This document shows, in pieces, positions 25,001-37,240 of a DNA stretch of 64,000 nucleotides. How positions within the stretch are numbered: the first letter of the stretch is position 1; each line of letters starts with the position of its first letter. The stretch spans positions 236,530 through 300,529 of the forward strand of contig VCMS01000026.1 of assembly GCA_022539475.1 (NCBI GenBank). Reading direction: 5' to 3'. The translations under genes were made by a program, and so were the position numbers. The notes under the pieces are model-generated. The model worked only from the letters and a program-made list of their open reading frames with translations. It did not search any database and had not been told where the DNA came from. Source of the stretch: Gracilaria domingensis. Lineage: Eukaryota > Rhodophyta > Florideophyceae > Gracilariales > Gracilariaceae.

Positions 25001-26806
25001 AAATGCGGAGACGTGAAGGAATGTTAGACGCTCTACTCCATTTAAATGACTCTCACAGAGCGCTTACACTATTACAATACTGTCTGGGAGCGTGCAAAAT
25101 GACGTACATCTTAAGGACAGGTCCGCCGCACTTAACCTCACATGAAGTCGAACCCTTCAACAAAAAGAAGCGAGAAGTTTTCCAATTGACACATCGCACA
25201 GTGTCGCATAGGGGATAGGACCGCGCCTGCCTTCCGTTCTCAAAAGGCGGTCTGGGGCTCACGCAAACCAAATGGATGAGAGACGGAGTGTATCTGTCAT
25301 CATTTCTCTCCGCTTGGTCTATTATCAATAGTAGCATTCACATCGCACGTAGCCGGTTTAACATCGTAAAGTCCCACTTCAACAGACTAGTTCAGAAAGC
25401 AAACGCGATCAAAAGCTGTTACTTTTTGCCCGACGCATTTAAATTCGATAATCTGTCAGCGAGTCAGAACAGAGCGGAATGATCGTCAAACTGCAGCACG
25501 AATATGCAGCAGCTACAAATCATACATAAGCTTTGAAGTTGGCTCCGCATGCAAACAACAAGGTAAGTAAAGCACCATTACTCTCTTGAACCACGTCGGG
25601 AGCAATTCAGCAATTCACGGCGTTTACGGATCCGCGGTCGAACCCGTCATCGTCGCTTGAGTTGTAACAAACTATGATCGATTTGCGCTTTGGCAAGAAG
25701 ATGTTTACCGGCGACCCACCCTGCCCTGCTTGTTGTTAAGCTAGGTACACTACTGTGATACAACTCGACGACCTTGGTTATCACGCCATGACATGCGTAG
25801 TTTAACTGTTATCAACCCGGAGACGCAACGCACCTCGTGATGCGCTGTACGCTACGTTTAAAAGACCGCCACTGTGCTTCTCGGTAGCACGGAAGTGGAA
25901 GTTTGGGTCCCAGGAACATCTGCAAGAAGTTGAGGAGTCGCGCATGGATCTGTTAATAGATGATATTCGCTTCGGCGAAGAACCCTGTGCAATCAAGGTC
26001 ACAGGGGTAAGCCCTCACGACGGGCAAAACACTATCTAAGCTGCAATCGGTGCGGGTGTAGCAGCCATAAGAGCCGAAGAAGCGAAGAGAACAAAGTACG
26101 AAGCTCTATACCAGCAGAACGCCGTAGAATTCGTGCCCATCGGCTTTGATATGCATGATGCGTTCGGTTCGTCGAAGCATTTCTGCCGAAATGTGTAGCT
26201 TATTACAGCCCGTTATGAAATTTTTGCGGTTTGTGGAGCACGCGCGGATATTAATTGGACGCTTTTTCAAAAATTGGAGAACGCTTGGTAGTGAAATGGA
26301 TCAATAAAATCGCGCCATACGGCCCCATCTACGGTGTCAAAAGGGAAGGCGATAAGAATATGGAAGGAGTGTCGAAGGATAGTGCTGGTAGTACATGACA
26401 CTCACAATAGCATAACGTGCAACGAGAACAACCATAATGCACCCTCCAATGACACTCACAAAATTGAAAAAATTGAGAATTTATTGTGCACCTTGTCAAA
26501 AAGAAGGTCCCGAGGAAGGCTGAACGAGTGTAATGTGAGGGTCCGGCGCATCCAAATTCCTTCATGTCACGTTCAAAAAATTGAAAATTTTTTTATAGGG
26601 CAGGAGCGGTATCAGAGGCACACAGCCAGCGACGGAATACCATAAACTTGCACTCCACATAGAGTGGATCATACTACAGCTGACAGCGTTTGCTGTCAAG
26701 CGCCGCCGCTTGGCATCAGTACAATCGGACAACGTGACGGCCCGCTAGCCGTGGGCGTTTCTCAAAAAACGCATAAATAAAGGCCTCATTCATCATCATC
26801 ATCATA
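22044..26806 (+). mobile_element. LINE with C-terminal restriction-like nuclease, decayed
   Basis: Read on the plus strand. About 22070-23900 holds a poorly conserved N-terminal part, Thr/Pro/Ser-rich. About 23900-25250 is the reverse transcriptase: SQGAPASISYEAAAELE, then SSAAGMDRMWPGLF, LRPLAIGLVWRRFVARL, TQRGDPLSPLLFALAL and FFADDRSIII. About 25690-25800 gives a CxxC...DDLGYHAMTC knuckle, and about 25900-26200 a PD-(D/E)XK-like tract (MDLLIDDIRFGEEPCAIKVT, then AKRTKYEALY), so this is a nuclease-type LINE rather than an APE type. A miniature element lies at 26209-26600. The 3' end is a (cat)n tail at 26788-26806. Several stops and frameshifts show that it is dead. A 5'-truncated relative lies at 5480-10716. 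Confidence 0.78.
26209..26600 (+). mobile_element. Miniature TIR element, family A, copy 4
   Basis: This is 392 bp, starting CCCGTTATGAAATTTTTG and ending AAAATTTTTTTATAGGG. CAG is directly repeated at 26206-26208 and 26601-26603. The related LINE fragment at 5480-5835 runs through this site without the insert, which gives a direct empty-site comparison. Confidence 0.9.
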
Positions 26807-26811
26807 CTACT

Positions 26812-27044
26812 TGTTATCAACCGATTTGGGCTAAAAGAAGAGAGTTCGTGTTGTTCTTATTCTTCGTAGTGATGGAGTCTGTTTGCCACAGATTGCACCT
26901 ATATACTGTGTAATTTTAAGTTCCCGTTGTTTCTGTAACTAAATTATAAATACCATACTAACCAATAACATAAAAATGATAATGCATTATAACATTTTTT
27001 TGAATAGGATGATTCCAAGTCGTACACGTATACAATCGTGTACA
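26812..27044 (-). repeat. 3' LTR of LTR-A
   Basis: Direct repeat partner of 33953-34182. On the plus strand it begins TGTTATCA and ends around GTGTACA. The outer end could extend a few bases further (shared aaaact.ctc). Confidence 0.75.
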
Positions 27045-27396
27045 AAACTGCTCGGACTCCAAGTACAGCCACGGGCTGAGGTTTAACAGCATTTATGATG
27101 ACTCTTCGAGTTGTTCTGTCTTCTCTTATGATGACCAAGGCCCTTCTCAACACAGATATAGGTAATATCGCATATATTTGAACATATATAAACATACTTT
27201 GAATTACGTATACCGCTTCTAGGTGAAGTGAGACATACCGTGGTGCTGCCGAACAGCCGGTATACTCCTCCACTTCAGTCTCCTTTCTAAAAATTTGTCT
27301 TGATGCATCACATGTACTTCGTTGTACATACGTATCTTTATTATTGACTCATTTGTCACTTCAAAAACATTTCCATTCTTACGGTGTTCTTTAGTT

Positions 27397-28521
27397 ATGG
27401 CCCGTATGAAGCAGCTTGCAGCAATCAGTACTGGTGGTCACGTACCGCGCAAGCAGTTGGCTATGAAGACTGTTCGCAATGGCAGCCCGCCCAAACCTCG
27501 TGATCTGCTTATGTATTAGCTTTCAAGTCGACATGACATTGAACTTGTTTCTTTCCTTAACATTCGCAGTGAACGTTATCCTTATATCAATTGGCATGAG
27601 CCATCACATCGTGGCTATTGAGTTTCGAGGGCGGAGTTTGAAGAACTACTCGGTTTTCACATCGCTAAGTATCTCTTGCACTGTCCTCATGGGGAACTTT
27701 CCGCTCATTATCTGTGGCAACTAGGGCTCACTGAGTCTGTTCATGATAACAATCGTTGCGTGGTGGTTGGCGATCACGACTGGAATATCGAGGCATTAGA
27801 GTGGGATCCACATTTTGGTTCTTATTTGGCCACAGACGAAGCAGATAGTCAGAAGTATCCAATCCTTCTCTATACTTTGACGATATTCAGGGAGCAATCG
27901 GAGAGAAACCATTGGATATATTCAAATCGATACTTCAAGTATGGTCATGGTGGCCGAATCATAGCCATCTTAAAGACCAACAAGTGTTGTGAAGAGCACC
28001 CGGGAAAATTCATGACGATGAAATATACTCGGTATCGTGAACCTCGTACTAATCCGATTCTATTTGTTCGATCTTCTCGAATTCATATCGTGTTTCGAGA
28101 TTCCCTTGACTTGTGCATTCCATCCGCGCTTTGCATCGCGCTTCGATGTATAGGATTGGAAATGGACGCCGTCAACAGATATTGGTCTCACTTCCTCACG
28201 AATGCTAAACGATTTGAAGACAAGGGTTCGCTTCCGAGACGCATTCGTGGTCTTCGGGATGCTCAAAAGCACTTTCATCCTGGACATGCCGTTCTTCGCC
28301 ACATTGGACACAGATCTCTGACACTCCAAGAGATTTCAAGACTCTCTTCTTGTGTCTACCTTGTTTGCATAGATGGCAAGAACGATTTTCTCCAGTCTTT
28401 TGTCTTGGAAAACGTTCGTAATCTTATCCTAGATTGTATGGAAAGATACGAATTAATCGCAAGTCTGGATGCTTTCAAAGACTGCATCGGGCGAAATTCT
28501 TTCTTAGTCGGCATTCGGTAA
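27397..28521 (+). pseudogene. Antisense cargo gene of LTR-A: histone H3 tail-like start, cysteine-peptidase-like body
   Basis: This is a single reading frame of about 375 codons opposite in direction to gag-pol, broken about twice. The first residues (MARMKQLAAISTGGHVPRKQ) follow the H3 tail; over H3 positions 1-30, 18 match by eye. R2, K4, Q5, S10, T11, R17, K18, L20, K23 and R26 are kept, while K9, K14 and K27 are not. The histone fold does not follow. The body is not a family I can name with certainty. A CIPSALCIALRCIG helix near residue 240, a YLVCIDGKNDFLQSFVL strand pair near residue 320 and a later LDC tract are laid out like a papain-fold cysteine peptidase. The usual His would fall where Q stands in LQSFVL. 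A TATA-like acatatataaac lies near 27182. Confidence 0.6.
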
Positions 28522-31500
28522 ATTCGAGAACTTTTCTTTGTTAGTCAAGCGCCATCCAAACGTCCTCGACATAGGGGATACAACTCAACTGGTATTCGAA
28601 AGCGTCAAGCTCGTGATAGTATCGAGCTTCCCCGCTTCTCATTCAACTTCGACATGTCTTTTCGTATGAGTCATTGATTGATCTTTAATGACCTCCCATT
28701 CTTCATATGCATCATCAACTAGGCGATTGCAGCACATCACGTTCATAGCACATTTTGCGCGATAGCTTCTTCTTCGGTAAAATCATTGCATTGCTTTCTG
28801 CTTCATACGTCTATTTCTTCAGCATTAGGTACAACTGTAGAGTTAAAGGGCGGCGACGATAGAGAACCAATCTTCTTGTATGGATTGGTTTCCTAGAAAT
28901 TGCTATTTCTAGCGCTCATCAGCGTATATCTAGGGTGTTGAGCTTCGATGACCTTATACCGTCCGAAGAACTTGGACTTGAAAGGAGGCCATTTTTTTGA
29001 TAGGTTCAAAGCTTATCCTTTGGCCACAAGTACTCATCACCAATGTCGAACTTTATCAACTTCACGGTTTTTGTATTCTCTTTCTCCTTGTTGATAGCTC
29101 GTTGAGCTTTCATGGCGTGAGGAGGTTCTAGCTCCGATTCTCTCAAGCTTTCTCTTTCGCTCATAGCGAGACTTGGAGAAGGATATTTTGTCATTTGGGG
29201 TGGAACTCCGTACAGTAGCTCGAAGATAGACTTGCCACTCGTAAGGACTTACGACGATATCCGTAGAGGATTATTTTCAACGCTTCATCCCAAGGTTCTT
29301 TGCCTTCTAGAATAGTCTCTGTAATCGATTTCTTCAATATTCCAATCATTCTTTCGGCTCTTCCATTAGACATGGAAGCATACGCTAACACAGTTTTCCA
29401 GATGATTCCATTTTTCTCCATGAATGTAATAACGCTTTTGGCCAAGAAATATGTCGCATTGTCAGAAAAAATAATCCTTGGTGGTCCAAAAGGGTACATT
29501 ATTTCTTGTTGTAAAAATTTGATAACGGTCTGCGCAGTTGATATTTCTGTTGAAATAGCAAGAGGCCAGCCAGTCATATGTTCCACAGCAACAAGAATGT
29601 AGCGATGCTTCGAGGGAGTGACGGCTTGCGGGCTTGCAAAGTCGATCGAAAAGACATGGAGAATTCCAGCTAACGGATAATTTCAACTAGTATTGTACGT
29701 GCGGATTCTAACTGCTTTCTGGCATCCATCACAACTACCCACATAATCGATGATATTTCCATTAATCGCGGGCCACCAGTACCTGTCTAGTATGAACTGC
29801 TTTATAGCAATTACACCCCAATGCCCAATTTCATCGTTAAAGGCTTTCAGAATGTTAACTCTTGTCTCAATCAAAGAAATGACTCGTAATCGGTTTCGGG
29901 TGCGACGCATTATCCTCTCATTTCAAATAATAAACATCTTCGCATTCCGTTTCAAGCTCTTCTTCTTTCTTGGATCTGCTTCATCTATCTCTTCTCCGAT
30001 AAGATATTTGACAGTATTTTGTAGATGTTCTTCTAATCCAGATAGTTCAAGAATTCGAACTGTTACGCAAAGTGAAGATAAGTCGTTTTCAGCATATTTA
30101 AGTCTTGAGAGATAATCAGCGACTTTGTTCTGTCTTCCAGATCGATTCTTAATAACGAAGTTATATTCTGCAAGGAAATCCATCCACCTTGATAGTCGAC
30201 CATGAATGTCTTTCTTCTTGAATATGTACTACAAAGCAGTATGCTCAGTGATGAACGCGAAAGGAAGTGAAGAGAGAAGATATACCCTAAATTTATTTAG
30301 AGCAAATACGACTGCCAATGCTTCCCTTTCACAAGTTGAATAGTTCTTTTCTGCAGAATTCATTGTTCTGCTAGCGAATTGAATAGGATGAAGTTGCCCA
30401 TCTTCTTTCTTTTGAGATAAGATGGCTCCAAGGGAAACCTCTGATTCGTCTGTTTCGACTACAAAGGGTGTGTCGAAATCTGGAAATGCTAAAAGAGGGG
30501 GCGAAACTGTGCATTTCTTCAGTTTCTGGAATGCATCTGTTCATTTCAATATTTTCTTCTTGGAGGTAGCCCCGTGCAAGACAGCACAAACGTCAGCAGA
30601 ATGAGGTATGCATCGTTGATAATATCCTCCTAATCCGAGGAAGCTTCTTAGTTCGGTAACGGATTTAGGGACTGGTGCAGACTGGTTGAAATCGATTTTC
30701 TTCTCAACCATCACGCCTGATTCATTAAGAACATGTCCTAGAAGAGCAATTTCTGCCTGAACGAAAAGGCACTTTGTTGTTTTCAATCCCAATCCATTGG
30801 ATGCAATGCGTTCAAAGACTCTTCGACAATGATCCAGATGCTCTTCTACTGACTTTGAGAAGATAACGACATCATCAATATAAACCCGTACGAACGATAG
30901 ATCAGTTAATGTAAAGTCCATTATTCTTTGAAACGTCGCAGATGCGTTCGTCAATCCGAATGAAATGACTTTGAATTGGTAGGTTCCATACCTGCAAACA
31001 AATGTTGTCATCTCTTTGCAGCATTCATCCATTCGAACTTGACAATATCCAGAAAACAATTCGAGTGTATTAAACATTTTCGAACCTGCTAACTCATCAA
31101 ATATTTCTTCAATTCATGGGAGAGGCCATCGGCTGGGTTTCATTATCGTATTCAAAATACGATAAATGACACAGAATCGATACTTTCCGTCTTTCTTCTT
31201 AGCGATCACAACTGGAATACGCCCCGCAGATTTCGAAGGAGTTAGGATTCTATTGCTAAGCATCTTATCAATTTCATTCTTCACATAACGCCATTATGAC
31301 GAGGGGCTATTCTTCGTTGATGATGATATATTGATTTTGACTGGTACCTTAGAGGGTCTTAAGTCCTCAAGTGACCAGGCAATAATGCTGAACTCCTTAA
31401 GAAATGACGTGATCGATAGTTGTACATTTGATTCAAGATGATTCAATTTGAATGCCAAGATTACTGATTTTTCGGATGATTCAAAGTCGTAATCGATCTT

Positions 31501-33952
31501 AGTAGCATCAATAGTTTCTTCTACTTCGATGCTTTCAAAATTTTCGATTTCTGTCACCGAAGCGACAATGGGGGCTTCATCGTCACTTTCATCAGAAGAT
31601 CAAGATGGTGGCACCAAGTCTGAATCAGAAGTGGACTGGACACTATCAGTACCAGAAGGTCTAACTTTGTACAACTGGTGTCACGATATAGTGGAAGTGT
31701 AACGACCTTCTTTCCATCTTTAAATGTTTCAATTCCGTTATCAAGGTCGAGGGCTGCACGTAACTTTTCCAGCGACGGTAGTAAAATGATAAGGTGAAAT
31801 GGAGGGTTTTCAACAACAAGGAATGTAATCAAAGCCTTAATATCTTCAAAAATAATAGGTACGTGGACAAGAATTCCAAGTACAACTGAGACGGTTATTC
31901 TTCTTCCGGTTTGTTGCGGGGAAAGAGAGAGCTCATACGAAAGATTGAGCGACATTCCATTAGGAATCGCTCCAGCATCGAGAAGAGACATCACTTGAGT
32001 TCCATACACCTTAACTCGGGCTACTTTAAGACGACGGGGTTTCTCTGCTTCTTCAATGACAGCTACAGGTTTAGTTGAAGAAGCACGAGGAAACAACTTC
32101 TTAATTTCCTTATAGGCTTCAGCGGCATCTTCTCTCATGAGTTGACTGAACGATGATCCAGATGAGGCTGTAATATAGTGAGGTCAGTACTGTTGTACGG
32201 GTGATCCGATCGGTATGGAAGGTAAAAAGGGATGTATCAGAGGCTGGCTGGACATGCGAAATTTCCCACGTGTGTGGCGATGACACCCCGTGCGGACTTG
32301 TACGATAGGAACTACATGTAACATAGTTGTAGATAGATGGCACGAGCTCCACCTGTGAATATTCTCGCCACGTGAACAGGGTGCCCATTCGGACTGTACG
32401 CGGTGCGTTGCAGCGTCGACGTGCTACTTATGCATCTCCACTTCTCCCGTACACCTAACTAGTAAAGGGTAAGCACCACCGTCCTGAAATATATTTTCGC
32501 TAATTCAGACCTGCGACTAGACCGTGACGGACAACTACTAGGTTTCGAAGCCATTCGGACTCAACGCGCGTTTCTCGAGCTCGCCTGACGTACCCAACCG
32601 CTTAGTCTTCCTTCGACCGCCCGGTGCCGGCGATCGTTTTCACACGTCACACTCTATAACCGACCGGATCACGGAACTATACGCCCCGCTTACGAACCGT
32701 TCACGGATCGCGCCTCTAGGACTCTTCCGCCAGACGGCGCTATCTCACAGAGGCATTTGCTAACTCATATATCAGATTATAGCTTCCAACATGGTCATGA
32801 ATGAAATCTTTCTTTGACTTAGATTTCTTCTTCCGAGTCTTCGGCGGTTTTCGTGATCTTGGCTGCTGAGCTTGGCGATTATCTGGGAAAGAGGCCAGAG
32901 TTTGTTTTCTGGCTGGGTTAAGGACAGACTCAACTTCTATTCCAGTTCCTCGCTGTTTCCGAAGAGCTCCTCCATCTAAACCTCGTTCAGTTGTGTTCAC
33001 TATATCTTTAATAGGATCTGTAATGATCGTTACTTTTGCTGTTGGGTTAGAAGAAGAAGAACCTGAGGTTGAATTTTGAGATTACTCCTTTGGTGACTCA
33101 GATTTCTGTTCTTTGGGTTTGGGCATCTTTGACCAGCATGTGGCTTCTGAATGTTGCCTCTCATCACATCTTTGAAAACAACTGTTTTTGTGAGGATTCT
33201 GTTCACATCGATTAGCGCCATGTCCAGGTTTGCTACAATAGAAACAGATTCTTTCCCAATCACCAGATATAACCAGAGACTGACTTTTTTTCAATACAAG
33301 AGTTAATTAAGAAAGCTGCTTCGTTACGTCATCCACTTTATCCTGCAGAGAATGAGCTGTCTTTCTACGAGACTTGTCCCTCTCCGGAGCGGAAGTGGTG
33401 GATCCGGATAAACCTCGAACTAAAAGTGCTTCGCGTTTATTGACGAAGTCCTTCACTGTTTTCTTCATACTCTCCTATGAGTCAGGTACACGCATAAGAA
33501 CAAACTCGACCATATCCATGTGTTCGATAACTGCCTTTTTAATAGACCAAACTTTTTCTCTTCATTTAAACCGGCCTTCAGAAAGTGTTTATCCATCTCA
33601 GATAACGATTGAAGCACATGATCAAGGTCAAGACGGCATAAAATAGCGTTTTGAATACAATCACTAGGATCTTTGATAGTTGAGAACTTCTCAATTACGA
33701 CTTCTTTGACCGTGGAGAACTGATCAGATTATTCCTTCATTTGTTTATCCAAGACAAATCTATGGCACTAATAATCAAACGCACTTCGGGTCAAGTGGCA
33801 TGGTAGTTCGTCTGCTTTTTCTTCAATCGTAACATTCTGCATTGCCACAATCTTGAAGTAGAAGAAGAACTTGACAACATGGGAGTTCGTATTACCGTCG
33901 AACGATAACGTTGTAGTCGTTGAGGCACTTAGGTACCTCGGCGAGAGTACCA

Positions 33953-34182
33953 TGTTAGCAATTGAATTTGGCTAAAAGAAGAGAGTTCGTGTTGTTATTC
34001 TTCGTAGTGGTGCAGTCTGTTTGCTACAGATTGCACTTATATGCTCTGGAATTTTAAGTTCCAGCTTTTTCTGTAACTAAAGTATTAATACCGTGCTAAC
34101 CAATAAAATAAAAATGATAATGCATTATAGCATATTTTTCAATAGGATGATTCAAAGTCGTACACGTATAAAACCGTGTACA
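33953..34182 (-). repeat. 5' LTR of LTR-A
   Basis: On the plus strand it begins TGTTAGCA directly after the complement of the primer-binding site, and ends around GTGTACA. No clean target duplication is visible; ctact (26807-26811) against cttct beyond the right end is the closest match. Confidence 0.75.
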
Positions 34183-34399
34183 AAACTTCTCTTTAAGTGG
34201 AGAGGATTGAAAATGACGTGGGGAATTTGTGTGCACGTTCACTTTAATTACTCGCTATGGTACTTTCTGGGAACCAGAGAAAACGCACGATACTTCATTT
34301 TTGGCCCATTTCGGCCAGAAAACCAAAGTTCAAGAGCTTTTAAAAGACTTTCGTTAACATTTTACGGTTTCGGATATGAAGCTCTACTTATCAAGATAT
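34183..34399. other. Flank between LTR-A and a transposase fossil
   Basis: This short stretch holds only a 102-codon plus-strand frame that begins inside the LTR and has no recognisable motif. It may be the decayed 3' end of the transposon read on the minus strand at 34400-35960. Confidence 0.35.
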
Positions 34400-35960
34400 G
34401 AATCAAACAATATCATTCTTCGCGAACCCAGTTGGTACCGCAATCAAAGTAAGTCTTTACAAGTTCTGCGTCGCTTGCGTAGTAGCGCTAAAGCACATCC
34501 TTCACCAGATAGTCCTTGCGACTTCCCTCTTGCGCAGACGGAACGCGTTCAAGGTCCATCCAGGTCGAACTAAAACCCTTCAAATTGTCTGTAGATGTAG
34601 GCGCTATCACTAGTGAAACAGTAGTATTCCTCTTCAATATAGTAAACGAATCGTGCTCTGTACTTGACGAAAACATCTTCGCCTTCAATCGGCCTGGTTC
34701 TGATGCTTCAAAAGTAAACACGTGATATTTCGTAATACGAAATAAAGACGGTAGAGTAAAGAACTACGTTAAAACCTTTTCCCATTCAGTCCAAGCTACA
34801 TCCTCAGATTTAATCATTGTGTTACTAACAAGGCTATCTTCAATAACCGTCATCATTTCTGCAGGACTTTTAACGCCTCGTTCTTACAGTCGTCGTTTGA
34901 CCAGACCGAGCGCACCATTACAAAGGTTTTTTGCGTGCCCAGCGACCAAACAGTGGAGCATAATCTTACTTTCCTTTCCAGCTAATACCTTCCAAGCAAG
35001 ATAATACAGAATAAATTTGTTCTTGTTCTGTCTACAACAGTTATCCGCATGAAGATTGAGCTCCTTGACTCCCGTTTGTTGCTTCTTATACTGTTCGATG
35101 CAGTGATGAAGCATAGAACCAGTTTCATGCGCCGTTTTATTACCAGGCCAATGTCCCTCAGGTAGCCCGTAAACGTTTGTCCTCCCTACATTGCTAACAT
35201 GCACACCATAGAAATCGAACTTTAAACCGGTGACGAAGTGCAACTGGCCCGGCTGGCGCAATAGATGTGGGAGTAACACTCTTTCGGCGAAATCGAACAC
35301 TACATGTTACGATGTAGCAGTAGTTCTTGATGTTCTTTGTTGACCTTTATAGCATTTAAATTCGACAAGTGCCTGTCGACGATTGTTCCCCAGAGTTTTT
35401 CGCAGGGCTTCCTGTTTGGAAACATCGCTCGTGTTTTCCAGCGTGTTTCGCAGCTTCGTGCATGTCTCACCAAAGTCACTACCTCTCTTCATTATTCGAA
35501 GCGTAGGGTAGTATTGTTTCCAAACTTTACAGAAAAAGTTCTTTAATAAAGGCAGTTCTGAGCGAGACAATCCAACACGTGCCTCTGCGAAAAAAGCTTC
35601 CATAATTTCCTTCCACTTCGAGACATACTCGTCATACACAGAAGAGGTTATAGTAGAACTTGGTAGTAAAAGTACAGGCCTTTCCCCGGCCGAACCTTGG
35701 CCGGTTTGGCAAGACATGCCGTGAACTTCTGCATACCTGCGGAGAAAGAATAGGGTAATCATTGTCTGCGGAGAGAGACAGCTCTTTCGTCGACTACTTT
35801 CATTGCCGTTTCTTAAACTGAACGAGTCATCGTTCGCCAGTTGTGTCGCAAAAGAAGGTATTGTGCGCGGATGTAGCTGCGTTATAGCAAAAAACGCGTT
35901 ATGACACAAGCCGACTCCGCGTAATGCATACTGGGTAGTCACTCTTGGCACCGATTGTGC
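34400..35960 (-). mobile_element. DDE-like transposase fossil of a widespread unassigned family
   Basis: Read on the minus strand. About 35310-35950 encodes the N-terminal and middle part (CHNAFFAITQLHPRTIPSF, then EYVSKWKEIMEAFFAEA). About 34884-35300 holds the core: KFDFYGVHVSNVGRTNVYGL, ETGSMLHHCIEQY, then ELNLHADNCCRQNKNKFIL and VAGHAKNLCNGALGLVKRRL. About 34490-34720 is the C-terminal part (FTFEASEPGRLK). The signature HADNC..QNKN...YLAW...V.GH.K is shared with a large set of uncharacterised eukaryotic transposase-like proteins I know from protists and animals. The DN of HADN is the probable second acidic position. I cannot name the superfamily. The coding is broken in at least two places and no inverted ends were found. 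Confidence 0.6.
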
Positions 35961-36147
35961 TGTCCGCTTTTACTTTTTGCGGGTGCGAGTGCGGTTGGTT
36001 TGGGCTGGCATGGGGGCATTTGAAAATCTGGAAGACGTTGCTAAAGCTAAAAAAAAGCACTTTAAGATGTTTGTTATTTCTTTTTCCGCCGTTGCGGCAA
36101 AACTCAGAGCAAGAGAAAGGCTTCTCTGGAATTTGCACTTAGGATCA

Positions 36148-36380
36148 TGAAAGATACTGAGCCATGACGGTTGCACTGGTGGCACTGTAAGCAAACCGGC
36201 TGGTCGGATGCTGTTGTTGTAGTAGACATAGTAGTAGTAGTAGTCCACGTGTATGCCGGTGGCAACTAGTGCCCCGTAGTCGGTAAGCCGTACACGTGAG
36301 TGGCGGCGCCAGACTAGATATTTATTTTCGCCAGGTCGGCGCTAGCCCCCAAGATAGTAAACCAAGGTGCTTCCTACTAG
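36148..36380 (+). repeat. 5' LTR of LTR-C
   Basis: Begins TGAAAGATACTGAGCC and ends near cttcctactag. It contains a (gta)n run and a TATTTATTTT tract. Direct repeat partner of 45571-45803. The target duplication is unclear (gatca on the left, gttct on the right). Confidence 0.85.
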
Positions 36381-37240
36381 TGTCCTTGAACAACGAGTCC
36401 GGTCCGGTATTGAAAGGCAGCTCTCTGTGATCGTGGAAACTGTGTCGACCCGTCTTCGGAATGATTCGGTTGTAACCGAAGCGGTGGTTGAAACTGTTGA
36501 AAGTGAAGTCGCGAAGCAACTCCGCAGGCATCGCCTACTGCCTGCCGGAACATACCCTCAACCTCAACCCGCAAGGAAAGTGGTGCAGCAACTTGGTCAC
36601 CCCGACAGGGCAACTTTCGCCGAACCCTTAAGGGATGAAGTATTTAATGCTGGCGGCCTCCCCCGTGATAGACAGATCGCGGTGGGCACGTCGAACGTCG
36701 CTCGAAATCCGGGAACGGAAGGGCTCCTCAATGAAGCAGATACCATTAGAGGCACGTCGAACCCCTTACCACCTCGGGTGAACCCGAACTCGGTCGGCCT
36801 CCTCCACAATCAAGAACTTGTGCGGGGCACGTTGAACGCCCATCCAGCTCAGGTACCGAATCCGGATGGCATTCTCTGCAGTAGGGAGACTGCGCGAGGC
36901 ACGTCGAACGTCATCCCGGACCGGGAGAAAAAGAAGCGTAACAAAAGAAAGAGCTGTAACAGGAAGCGTCGAGGGTCTCGCTATTCTCGTTATGGAAACT
37001 CCGACTCCGATTCCGAATCGGAGAACTCTGGCTCTGATACGAGTCAATCCAGCGATACGGAAAACGAATCTGATATCTCCCGTATCCGGCGAATCAAACC
37101 GAACAATCGGGAGTTCGCCAAGGTCTTAAGCTTTAAGACCTACCTCTTGATGAACTGTTCGGGAAAGTACAATGCCAGAGTGGCCCGGACAGTTGCGAAG
37201 TCCGCTAAGCGGATGGGATTGCAGATTCCCGAGAAGTTCA

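Larger units (their letters stand above)
26812..34182 (-). mobile_element. LTR-A: old Ty3/gypsy element with antisense cargo gene
   Basis: Read on the minus strand. LTRs of about 230 bp lie at 33953-34182 (5') and 26812-27044 (3'). A candidate primer-binding site, TGGTACTCTCG, follows the 5' LTR (33942-33952). Parts: gag about 33300-33940; zinc knuckles about 33140-33260 (CFYCSKPGHGANRC); protease about 31900-32050 (DAGAIPN); reverse transcriptase about 30600-31250 (YIDDVVIFS); RNase H about 29930-30540; integrase about 28900-29910 (CDGCQ, SDNATYF, NGRAERMIGILKKSI). Between integrase and the 3' LTR a long gene runs the other way (27397-28521). LTRs differ by roughly 13% by eye. It is broken, with about ten or more breaks across gag-pol. 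Gag-pol is closest to LTR-D here but lacks the two duplicated domain pairs of LTR-D. Confidence 0.87.

Noticed and set aside
27397-27516. Separate processed histone H3 pseudogene
   Set aside because: The H3-like stretch stops near position 30-35 without any histone-fold remnant, and the same frame runs on into the long peptidase-like region, so a fusion is simpler.
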